NCBI GenBank assembly: GCA_024232355.1
Contig: JAAEPW010000561.1
Coordinates: 1 to 18,433 of the forward strand
Source: Chloroflexota bacterium
Lineage (GTDB): Bacteria > Chloroflexota > Anaerolineae > B4-G1
DNA length: 18,433 nucleotides
Direction: 5' to 3'
The notes below the pieces were generated by a model. That model worked only from the letters and a program-made list of their open reading frames with translations, was not told the DNA's origin and did no database searches. Positions within the stretch are counted from its first letter, which is position 1, and each line of letters begins with the position of its first letter. The position numbers and the translations under genes are program-made. Of this stretch, positions 6,374 to 13,658 are shown piece after piece.

Positions 6374-7210
6374 ATGTTAAAGCAACTCTATGCCTCAAGC
6401 AGTTTATCTCTATGGCTTGTGATGATCATCCTGACAGCCTGTACTATGCTGCCTTTTTCCATTGGAGCAGTGACCAAAATGCCCCCAGCTGCCAGCCTGA
6501 CCGTGTTCGCCGCCGCCTCGCTCACAGATGTATTCCGAGAAATCGGTCAAGAGTTCGAAAAAACCTATCCGGGCACCCGAGTAACCCTCAACTTTGCCGG
6601 TTCTCAACAACTCGCGCTCCAGATCGAGCAAGGGGCACAAGTCGACCTCTTTGCTTCCGCAAATCAACGGTATATGGATCGGCTGGTCGCCGATGGACTG
6701 GCAGCCACCGACGCTCCCACGATGTTTGCGCGCAACCAGATGGTCATTATTCTGCCCGCTGAGAATCCCGGACGGGTCGAGACGTTGCACGATCTAGCGC
6801 GGCCCGATCTCAAACTGATCATGGCCGGGGAGCACGTGCCAGTTGGCGCTTATGCGCGGCAGGTGTTGGGCAATTTGTCATCCGATCCGGCCTATGGCTC
6901 TGGCTACAAAGAGGCCGTGCTGGCAAACGTGATATCGAACGAAGAGAACGTCCGACAGGTAGTGGCCAAGGTACAACTGGGCGAGGCCGACGCAGGCATC
7001 GTCTATTGCTCCAACGTAACCCCCGCTCTGGCCGGGAAACTCGGAGAGATCGATATTCCAGACCGCTTTAACGTGACAGCCACATACCCGATCGCCGTCC
7101 TAAAGAACGCACCCAACGACGACTTGGCTCGTCAGTTCGTCCAGTTTGCGCTTGGACCGGAAGGCCAGCGCATTCTGCAGCGGTGGGGGTTTATTCAAGC
7201 TACAGAATGA
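6374..7210 (+). CDS. modA: Molybdate ABC transporter substrate-binding lipoprotein
   Basis: Extracytoplasmic binding protein that captures molybdate (or tungstate) and delivers it to ModB, 278 residues. A hydrophobic signal ends in the lipobox LTAC with Cys23, so it is a lipid-anchored form. LTVFAAASLTDVFREIGQEF is the family opening, with the Ser residues that hold the oxyanion. NFAGSQQLALQIEQGAQVDLFASA is the second binding segment. AGEHVPVGAYARQVL and NEENVRQVVAKVQLGEADAGIVY follow as in other ModA proteins. I chose the ATG at 6374 because the frame upstream contains the promoter. No Shine-Dalgarno precedes it, consistent with a leaderless mRNA. modB follows after 13 bases. Confidence 0.95.
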   Translation: MLKQLYASSSLSLWLVMIILTACTMLPFSIGAVTKMPPAASLTVFAAASLTDVFREIGQEFEKTYPGTRVTLNFAGSQQLALQIEQGAQVDLFASANQRYMDRLVADGLAATDAPTMFARNQMVIILPAENPGRVETLHDLARPDLKLIMAGEHVPVGAYARQVLGNLSSDPAYGSGYKEAVLANVISNEENVRQVVAKVQLGEADAGIVYCSNVTPALAGKLGEIDIPDRFNVTATYPIAVLKNAPNDDLARQFVQFALGPEGQRILQRWGFIQATE

Positions 7211-7223
7211 GGGGGTTGGTTGA

Positions 7224-8057
7224 ATGACCTCGAATGTCTCATTGCGCACCCAAGTCGAAACGGAAACAGTTCCTCGGGGATCAAAAGGAACCACACTCCT
7301 CATACCCGCTCTCCTAGTGCTCGGTTTTCTGATCACGCCATTGATTGCATTGCTGTGGCGTGCCTTGCCGGGACTGTCAGGCCAAGGGCTTGGCCCCCTG
7401 GTGGCCGATGCGCTCCACCTGAGCCTGTTGACTACCTCTGCCACGACGGCACTCTCGGTCCTGGTCGGCACCCCGACGGCATACCTGCTGGCCCGCTACC
7501 GTTTCCCAGGCCAGACGGTGCTGGACACGCTGATCGACTTGCCAACGGTAATGCCCCCGGCAGTAGCTGGTCTGGCTCTGTTGATGACATTCGGCAGGTA
7601 TGGATTGCTAGGCAAGCCTCTGACAACGGTCGGCATCACACTGCCGTTCACCACGGCGGCGGTGATCGTCGCCCAGACCTTTGTCGCAGCGCCGTTCTAC
7701 ATCCGGGGCGCACGGGCCGGGTTCGGCGCGGTAGACCGGCGGCTGGAACGCATCGCCGCGACCTTGGGAGCCTCGAACTGGCGCATCTTTTGGCAGGTGA
7801 CGATTCCGTTGGCGGGGCGCAGTCTGTTCGGTGGAGCCATCATGACCTGGGCGCGGGCATTAGGCGAGTTTGGGGCCACGATCATGTTCGCTGGTAATTT
7901 TCAGGGGCGCACTCAGACGATGCCGTTGGCCATATACATCGGTATGCAGGAAGACCTGGACGCCGCATTGACCCTGGCCAGCATCCTGCTGATCGTCTCG
8001 TTCAGTTTGTTGATCGTCGTGCGGCTGCTGACCGGCAAGGGAGCGTCCAATGCTTGA
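7224..8057 (+). CDS. modB: Molybdate ABC transporter permease
   Basis: Inner-membrane channel subunit of the molybdate importer, 277 residues with about six hydrophobic segments. TPTAYLLARYRFPGQTVLDTLIDLPTVMPPAVAGLALL is characteristic of ModB and related CysT-like permeases. The cytoplasmic coupling loop, which binds the ATPase, is RIAATLGASNWRIFWQVTIPLA, close to the EAA consensus. MTWARALGEFGATIMFAGN is also family-typical. GGGGG after the modA stop serves as the ribosome site, eight bases before the ATG. The 3' end overlaps modC by eight bases, so the two are probably translationally coupled. Confidence 0.95.
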   Translation: MTSNVSLRTQVETETVPRGSKGTTLLIPALLVLGFLITPLIALLWRALPGLSGQGLGPLVADALHLSLLTTSATTALSVLVGTPTAYLLARYRFPGQTVLDTLIDLPTVMPPAVAGLALLMTFGRYGLLGKPLTTVGITLPFTTAAVIVAQTFVAAPFYIRGARAGFGAVDRRLERIAATLGASNWRIFWQVTIPLAGRSLFGGAIMTWARALGEFGATIMFAGNFQGRTQTMPLAIYIGMQEDLDAALTLASILLIVSFSLLIVVRLLTGKGASNA

Positions 8058-9153
8058 GATCGACATCATCCTGCGGTTGGCCGAGTTCACCGTCGAACCT
8101 CAGATCAAGGCGGCGCAGGGGATCACGGTCTTGTTTGGGGCTTCGGGCGCGGGCAAAAGCCTGACAATACAATCCGTCGCCGGGCTGGTCCGTCCCGATC
8201 AAGGCCGAATCGTCATCGGCGAGCGGGTTCTGTTCGACTCGCACGCCGGCATCGACTTGGCCCCCCAGCGACGGCGCGTCAGCTATGTACCTCAGGATTA
8301 TGCCCTCTTTCCCCACATGACGGTCGCCAAGAACGTCGCGTTCGGATTGGACGGCTGGTCGCGCCGCCGAGTCCGGCAGGCCGTTGACGACGTGCTGGCG
8401 TCGATGGGACTGAGAGAACTGGCCGCGCGCCGCCCGAACGAACTGTCGGGCGGGCAGCAGCAGCGGGTGGCCCTGGCGCGAGCACTGGTCCGCCAGCCGG
8501 AGGTGTTGTTGTTGGACGAGCCGTTTGCCGCCCTCGACGCGCCGGTCCGGGCACAACTCCGCCAGCAGTTGTGCGACCTGCAACGCCGCCTGGATCTGCC
8601 GACCCTGTTCGTCACCCACGATCTGTCAGAGGCCAGCTTTATCGCCGACCAGATCGCCGTCTTTGACCGGGGGCGCGTCCGCCAGGTCGGATCGCCCAAC
8701 GAGGTGATGATGCGGCCCGCCGACCTACGGGTGGCGCGGGCGGTGGGGGTCAAGAACGTGCTGTCTGGTCAAGTGATCGAGCGGACGACGGAAAATCTGT
8801 CGGTGCAAGTGGGAGATGCCGTACTGTTGGCCCCACTCTATCCGTTCGAGGTCGGCACGCCCGTTTACGCGTGCATCCGTCCGGAGCGGGTCTGGTTGCA
8901 ACGCAAGGACCGGCCACCGCGGCCACGGGTCAATCAACTCTGGGGCGAGATCGTCGGAGAGACGAGTGATGGCCTGAACTGTACTCTGTTCCTCAAATCG
9001 CGGATGAGCCTGAACCCGGTCAACAGCACTACTGATTTGCAGATCGACTTGCCGGTATTCATCTACGAGCGGCTGGGGTTGTCTCACGACCGTACATGGT
9101 GTGTGTCCATACCACCAGCGACTATCCACCTCATTGCGGCTACAACAGAATAA
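8050..9153 (+). CDS. modC: Molybdate ABC transporter ATP-binding protein
   Basis: ATPase subunit that powers the importer, 367 residues. Walker A is GASGAGKS at residues 30-37, the Q-loop is in VPQDYALFP, the signature is LSGGQQQRVALARAL at about 132-146, Walker B with the catalytic Glu is VLLLDEPFAALD at about 152-163, and the switch His is in LFVTHD at about 190. The C-terminal 130 residues correspond to the regulatory TOBE/Mop-type domain that binds molybdate in ModC, though I see no clear Mop consensus. It overlaps modB by eight bases. It could be assigned to the wider sulfate/molybdate ATPase group, but the modAB context fixes the role. Confidence 0.94.
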   Translation: MLEIDIILRLAEFTVEPQIKAAQGITVLFGASGAGKSLTIQSVAGLVRPDQGRIVIGERVLFDSHAGIDLAPQRRRVSYVPQDYALFPHMTVAKNVAFGLDGWSRRRVRQAVDDVLASMGLRELAARRPNELSGGQQQRVALARALVRQPEVLLLDEPFAALDAPVRAQLRQQLCDLQRRLDLPTLFVTHDLSEASFIADQIAVFDRGRVRQVGSPNEVMMRPADLRVARAVGVKNVLSGQVIERTTENLSVQVGDAVLLAPLYPFEVGTPVYACIRPERVWLQRKDRPPRPRVNQLWGEIVGETSDGLNCTLFLKSRMSLNPVNSTTDLQIDLPVFIYERLGLSHDRTWCVSIPPATIHLIAATTE

Positions 9154-9158
9154 ATAAC

Positions 9159-9184
9159 GGGAGGCAGTCGACGGACTGCCTCCC
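9159..9184 (+). terminator. Hairpin between modC and the convergent kinase gene
   Basis: GGGAGGCAGTC (9159-9169) pairs perfectly with GACTGCCTCCC (9174-9184) around a four-base loop, five bases after the modC stop. There is no T-run on the plus strand. On the minus strand the sequence after it is only moderately T-rich. It is probably a bidirectional, non-canonical terminator or an mRNA end protector. Confidence 0.6.
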
Positions 9185-9222
9185 CCGGAGATTCTTCTCA
9201 AAGATAGAACAGAGACCATGTC

Positions 9223-11049
9223 CTATCGCATCAATATACTGCCCCAATCAATAAACAGGTTGCCTACGCTAACGCTCAAGGCCACAAAGAGTATCCCTAC
9301 AATGGATGCCAGACTCAACAATATCGCCAGAAAGCGGCTCGAAAAGCGCGCCAAACCTTTGCTCCTTGCCACAAAGATCGGTATCACGATCGAGATAATG
9401 CCACCCCAGACCTCAAAGATCCACAAAAAATTCCAATGGTCCCAGTTGCCGGTCAGTTGGCAATAGGTGAGTATGATTCCTGTCACAAGCGCCAGTCCAG
9501 TGGGGATCAGCGTCCAGATGGAAGAAGTGACAAACATGATCATACACAGCCCCCAACTGAGCAGGAATATCTGGATCGGCCATCCTATATCATAGAGGTC
9601 CCACCAGTCCATCGGTACCGCCATCGTGAGCAGGCAGACATTTCCCAGAACCAAAAGCGCTATCGCGCCCATGATTGATAACCCTATACCGCCCCGCTGT
9701 CGGTCCTTCTTTCCGCGTACAGCCTGATCAGTGGCATGTTCCGGTGGTGATGGCGCCGACGGTGCCTCCGGTGCCTCTAGGACATCTTGATCATCCGGCT
9801 CAATATCCGGTTCGGGTTGAGCATCTTCACCCTCGACTTTTGCTGCCGCATCACGCAGCACTTGGCTCGTTTTGCTGAGGGCCACATGCGCTACCGCCCC
9901 CATCGCGCCTAAAAGTTCTTTCCCCGCCTCGCCGAGTGCTTGGCCTCCCTGTGTGTCTTTTGCATCGTCGGGAGAGGATGTCAGATCACCCAGATTTGTG
10001 TCGGTGTCATCGTCGGCAAACTCGGCATCTGAGAGCCTTTCGAGAGCGGTGCCGGAAAAGACAGCTACCGATTCTGCTGGCGCTTCCGTCGTCGTGAACG
10101 AGAGCGGCAACGATATGCGCGACGGCAGTTCGATCTCTGCCTCCACGGCGGCCTCACGCAACGCATGAGCCATCTCCTCGGCATTTTGGTACCGGTCGTC
10201 CGGATCCTTGGCCAACGCTCTCAGCACAATCCGCTCGAACGATTCTGGGATGTACGGGTCGATCCTGCGCGGCAAGGGCAAGGGATCGTTGACGTGTTTC
10301 ATCAACACGGCCAGCGGCGTGTCGGCCTCAAAGGGCGTGCGCTGGGTAAGCATCTCATAGAGCACGATACCCAGCGAGTAGATATCGCTGCGGGCATCAC
10401 TTTGTCCTTGCAGCCCTTGCTCCGGCGAGATATAGTTCAACGTGCCCATCAATGCCCCGGCGGCGGTGTGCTGCGTGCTGCCGACAATTCGCGCGATACC
10501 AAAGTCGGCGACGACGGCCTGACCGCGCTTGGTCAACAGGATGTTGCCGGGCTTGATGTCACGGTGAATCATCCCTTCGCTGTGGGCATAGGCCATCCCG
10601 TCCAGCACGTCGAGCAAGACGCGAACCATCTCGCCCAGCGGCATGCGTTCATCCCGCGTGCGATAGTCATTTAGGCGCGTCTTGAGCGCATCCCCTTCCA
10701 GCAACTCTAGCACCATGTAGTAGACTTCGTCCTGTACGTCCGAGTCAAAGACCTGGACGACGTTGGGGTGGCGCAGTGCGGCTACTGCCTGCGCCTCGCG
10801 CCGGAACCGGACCAGGAATTCTTCCTCATCCACCAGATCAGAGCGCAATACCTTGATGGCCACATAGCGATTAAGCTGCGGGTGAAAGGCCCGATAGACC
10901 CGGGCCATTCCGCCGCGCCCCAACGGTTCCAGCACGCGATACTTGCCGAGCGTTTGTCCTTCTAAAGAAGCAGGTGTCACTTGATTTCCTCCCTCGGGAA
11001 CCGATAATGTATTGGTCTCCGCAGGGAATGGGTTTTCGTTTTCATTCAT
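9223..11049 (-). CDS. PknB-type Ser/Thr protein kinase with membrane C-terminus
   Basis: Hanks-type Ser/Thr kinase, 608 residues. The glycine loop is LGRGGMARVY (residues 43-52), the ATP-binding Lys is in VAIK (Lys66), the helix-C Glu is in RREA, and the catalytic loop is HRDIKPGN (162-169). DFG is at 182-184, and the P+1 region is MGTLNYISPEQ. All catalytic residues are present. An acidic, Pro/Ala-rich linker at about 320-450 follows. About five hydrophobic segments then fill residues 454-605, so the kinase is tethered to the membrane with little outside domain. There are no PASTA repeats. The ATG at 11049 has GGTGG and AGGA a short way upstream. It is the last gene of a minus-strand cluster that also contains an FHA-domain regulator, its likely phosphothreonine reader. 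Confidence 0.92.
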   Translation of the reverse strand: MNENENPFPAETNTLSVPEGGNQVTPASLEGQTLGKYRVLEPLGRGGMARVYRAFHPQLNRYVAIKVLRSDLVDEEEFLVRFRREAQAVAALRHPNVVQVFDSDVQDEVYYMVLELLEGDALKTRLNDYRTRDERMPLGEMVRVLLDVLDGMAYAHSEGMIHRDIKPGNILLTKRGQAVVADFGIARIVGSTQHTAAGALMGTLNYISPEQGLQGQSDARSDIYSLGIVLYEMLTQRTPFEADTPLAVLMKHVNDPLPLPRRIDPYIPESFERIVLRALAKDPDDRYQNAEEMAHALREAAVEAEIELPSRISLPLSFTTTEAPAESVAVFSGTALERLSDAEFADDDTDTNLGDLTSSPDDAKDTQGGQALGEAGKELLGAMGAVAHVALSKTSQVLRDAAAKVEGEDAQPEPDIEPDDQDVLEAPEAPSAPSPPEHATDQAVRGKKDRQRGGIGLSIMGAIALLVLGNVCLLTMAVPMDWWDLYDIGWPIQIFLLSWGLCMIMFVTSSIWTLIPTGLALVTGIILTYCQLTGNWDHWNFLWIFEVWGGIISIVIPIFVARSKGLARFSSRFLAILLSLASIVGILFVALSVSVGNLFIDWGSILMR

Positions 11050-11190
11050 TATCCACCATCCTGCGGATATAGTATCATATTTACGGCTGCGTTGCCTATC
11101 CGTCAGCTAACAACTGGCTATCTGATTTTCATCAAAATGTTACTGCTCGGGCTTCCCACAGCCTGTCATTCTGAAACTGGACATGATCAC

Positions 11191-12048
11191 TCAGTCAAAC
11201 TCATTCCAGTAACCCAACACAGCGTCCACTGTCCGAGCGATTTCTGCGGGTGCTGCGCGAGTCAATTCAATAGTGATCTGACGCAAATTCGGCAACTGTT
11301 TCAAGGTGGGAACGAGTTTTTCCCAGACCAAGATACCTTCTCCCGGCGGAACACGCCGCATCGGTGGCACCAGGTCCGCCAGGTGGATGTTTATGATCGA
11401 GTGAGCCAGGGTTTCGAGAAACTCGTCCAGGCAGCCGCCCAACTGGGCGTGAATGACGTCCAGCGTAAAACCCAGGTTTGGATGTGCCACGTCGTCGATA
11501 AAGCGTTTTGCCTTGACCGGTTCATTGAAAAAGTGCTCGTCATCATCCTGCCAGATTTTGACATTCTCCACCGAAATCACGACATTGTCCGCACGTGCCT
11601 GCTCAAATAGCGCACGCATATCGGGCAGTAGAACGTCCCAGACGTCGCGTGTGGTTCCACTCAAATAATCCAAAGTAAGTTCATAACTCTTGAACAAGTG
11701 AAAGGGATGCACAACTAGCGTGCTGCCTCCCAAAAGCCGACAGATTCTCAAGCTGTGCGCCAGATACTCTCCCCGAATTCGCAGGCTATGCCCGTGTTCG
11801 GCGTTCAGATGAGGGGCATGCATCGAATGGACGGTCAAGTCACCCGATTCGACTATGCTTACCAGATCCGAGTAAAGCGGCAGCTGGAGTTCCCGCTCAA
11901 ACGTCAGACGGAATTCATCCATCTGCGGTGTCAACTCGACGTCGGACAGAGTGAGTTCTTGCAAGATATGGATACTCTCGCTTGTGGTCATCGGCCACAA
12001 GGAGCCGGTGCTTACGGTCAGCGATATGTCTTGAGATAACGTGGGCAA
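11191..12048 (-). CDS. TIM-barrel sugar-phosphate isomerase/epimerase-like protein
   Basis: A 285-residue member of the xylose-isomerase-like TIM-barrel superfamily (AP endonuclease 2 fold). Signature strands with metal-ligand candidates appear in order: LTVHSMHAPH, STLVVHPFH, VVISVENV (Glu), NLGFTLDVIHA (Asp, His), SIINIHLADL (His) and ITIELT (Glu). The substrate cannot be read from sequence; such proteins act on keto-sugars, inosose or similar compounds, or cut abasic DNA. I take the TTG at 12048 as the start because AAGGT lies seven bases upstream and the residues after it form the first barrel strand (DISLTVSTG). The first ATG (11991) would delete that strand. It lies between a membrane-protein gene and the kinase gene. 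Confidence 0.75.
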   Translation of the reverse strand: MPTLSQDISLTVSTGSLWPMTTSESIHILQELTLSDVELTPQMDEFRLTFERELQLPLYSDLVSIVESGDLTVHSMHAPHLNAEHGHSLRIRGEYLAHSLRICRLLGGSTLVVHPFHLFKSYELTLDYLSGTTRDVWDVLLPDMRALFEQARADNVVISVENVKIWQDDDEHFFNEPVKAKRFIDDVAHPNLGFTLDVIHAQLGGCLDEFLETLAHSIINIHLADLVPPMRRVPPGEGILVWEKLVPTLKQLPNLRQITIELTRAAPAEIARTVDAVLGYWNEFD

Positions 12049-12157
12049 TGCAATTACCTTGTTCTACAATCATTCCAACTTGCACTACATTTTACGATAA
12101 AATGAGAGGGGGCAACGGTTGCTTTGCTATTACACATTCACATTTTGTAAAGCACCC

Positions 12158-12826
12158 TCAATTGAAAATATAAAAGCCCCATTCATGAAGTTTTTCGTGA
12201 TCGTCTGAATAAATTTGATTAGGTAGATAAAAAAACTTGACATTGTTGAAAAATGGGATATCTGCAACGATTTCTATAACCCAGCGATTTTCGGGCCAGT
12301 ATTCTTGTGGAACCTTTTCCTCAGAATAATACCTGTAATATATTTCAGTATTCCGCAGCTCGGAGGGGATGACCGGCAAGAATTCGGGGATGAGGTCGGA
12401 TAATTCAGTTGGTGGATGCTCATATTTTTGCTCAAAGTTTAGAATGGCAGTTACAACGGGGTCTTGGTCAACCAAGGCTTGGAAACCTTTGTATTGGGCG
12501 ATACGGGCAAGATAAGTACCTAGATAAAACGTAACAAGGTAAGCAAAGAGGAAACAAGTTACTAAACCCGCAAATCTACGAGACTTTTTGGAGAAGAAAA
12601 AGGCCAAAAGGGCAATAAGAAAAACAACAACAAGAAAGTTGCTGCAAAGTGGGTATAAACAAAGAAAGAATATCCCAAAAGTGTACCCTGTAGGGGAGAT
12701 CCAAAGAGTATATGCTTTCGCCACGGATAGAATTGCTGAAACAATAACACCAATACTGGCGACACTTGTTGTTTGAACGTCTTCTTGGCTCATATGAGTA
12801 TCGCTGACTCGTAGATCAAAACTCAC
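12158..12826 (-). CDS. Membrane protein, unknown function
   Basis: A 222-residue protein of no family I recognise. Three or four hydrophobic segments occupy about residues 22-110. A soluble C-terminal part begins VDQDPVVTAILNFEQKYEHP and continues PTELSDLIPEFLPVIPSE. This resembles the Y..hPp.L.dL.P.yLp.iP pattern seen in pseudopilin-like extracellular domains. The GTG start at 12826 overlaps the stop of the FHA-regulator gene as GTGA, which argues for coupled translation. The alternative ATG at 12793 has no ribosome site. The gene is clearly richer in A and T than its neighbours, which hints at later acquisition or relaxed constraint. Confidence 0.6.
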   Translation of the reverse strand: MSFDLRVSDTHMSQEDVQTTSVASIGVIVSAILSVAKAYTLWISPTGYTFGIFFLCLYPLCSNFLVVVFLIALLAFFFSKKSRRFAGLVTCFLFAYLVTFYLGTYLARIAQYKGFQALVDQDPVVTAILNFEQKYEHPPTELSDLIPEFLPVIPSELRNTEIYYRYYSEEKVPQEYWPENRWVIEIVADIPFFNNVKFFYLPNQIYSDDHEKLHEWGFYIFN

Positions 12827-13446
12827 TCGTGGGAAACAAGTTTATAACCTAGCCCGCGCATCGTGCGCAACAGTTGGGGGTTGGCGGGATCGAGTTCGAG
12901 CTTGGAGCGCAACCGGCGCACCAGGTTCTCGACCTGGTAATCGTAGACGCCAGCTTGGTACTCGGGCCAGACGGCATTAGCGATCTTGTCTTTTGAGCAG
13001 ACGTGACCAGAATGTTCGTAGAGGTAGGCGAGCAATGCAAATTCCTTGGGTGAAAGATCGACCGCGCGCCGGTCTACCCGCACGACACCCGCCGTTACGT
13101 CCATCTCTAACGTTGGGAAGGGAGTATCGCGATAGGTGATGTCGGGATCGTGAAAAACAAAGACCACATCGCCGATCTTGATGCGGTCCTCATCATGCAG
13201 CGGCGCGGGCGACATTACACGCTCTTCGTTGAGATAGGTGCCGTTGGTGCTGCCCAGGTCTTCCAACATCACGCGCCACCCCTCACGCCGCACGCAGGCG
13301 TGCTCGCGGGAGACACGCTTGCTAGTGATGACGACGTCGTTTTCGACCGCGCGGCCAATCACGATGGTTTCGCCGGTCAGGTGATGCTCTCGGCCCGTGG
13401 GGTCCGTGAGAAACGGTGCTTGTTCTTTTGTGGTCCCAGTCGCCAT
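12823..13446 (-). CDS. FHA domain-winged helix transcriptional regulator
   Basis: A 207-residue fusion. Residues 20-100 are an FHA domain, which reads phosphothreonine. IVIGRAVENDVVI, RVSREHACV and LGSTNGTYLN keep Arg32, Ser46, His49 and Asn68, the residues expected to contact the phosphopeptide. Residues 120-205 are an OmpR/PhoB-type winged helix: VDLSPKEFALLAYLYEHSG, then SKDKIANAVWPE, the recognition helix QVENLVRRLRSKL and RTMRGLGYKLV at the wing. There is no receiver domain, so phosphothreonine binding probably replaces aspartate phosphorylation as the input. The ATG has GGAGG seven bases upstream. A strong promoter precedes it and it overlaps the next gene by four bases. The PknB-type kinase downstream is the obvious candidate partner. 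Confidence 0.9.
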   Translation of the reverse strand: MATGTTKEQAPFLTDPTGREHHLTGETIVIGRAVENDVVITSKRVSREHACVRREGWRVMLEDLGSTNGTYLNEERVMSPAPLHDEDRIKIGDVVFVFHDPDITYRDTPFPTLEMDVTAGVVRVDRRAVDLSPKEFALLAYLYEHSGHVCSKDKIANAVWPEYQAGVYDYQVENLVRRLRSKLELDPANPQLLRTMRGLGYKLVSHE

Positions 13447-13467
13447 CCCATACCTCCGCTTCTCTCA

Positions 13468-13496
13468 AGTCTACCCCGTCCAACACAAAATGTCAA
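13468..13496 (-). promoter_or_regulatory. Sigma70-type promoter of the FHA-regulator cluster
   Basis: Minus strand: TTGACA (13491-13496), a 17-base spacer, TAGACT (13468-13473). Predicted transcription start near 13461, about 15 bases before the ATG, leaving room only for the GGAGG site. Confidence 0.75.
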
Positions 13497-13509
13497 CCGA
13501 TCACGTCTA

Positions 13510-13628
13510 GTGATTACCCACATCTCTCACTACAGAGGCACAGAGAAAGACAAAGACAGGTTCCAAAACTCTGTGTCCTGTAAAAGTCGCCAGGCCAGAA
13601 GAATCGTTGCAGACTTGTGGGTAATCAC
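13510..13628. repeat. 119-bp element with perfect 13-bp inverted ends
   Basis: GTGATTACCCACA (13510-13522) is the exact reverse complement of TGTGGGTAATCAC (13616-13628). Inside, CACAGAG and CTCTGTG add a second inverted pair. It lies in the gap between two minus-strand genes. No ORF is visible. It looks like a miniature element or a structured intergenic repeat; no clear target duplication flanks it. Confidence 0.55.
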
Positions 13629-13658
13629 CAGGGATGTGTGATTGGTCTCAGTTTATCA

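Noticed and set aside
12089..12115. Promoter (TTGCCC..TAAAAT, minus strand) for the isomerase-like gene
   Set aside because: The -10 is good but the spacer is only 15 bases; too weak to annotate.
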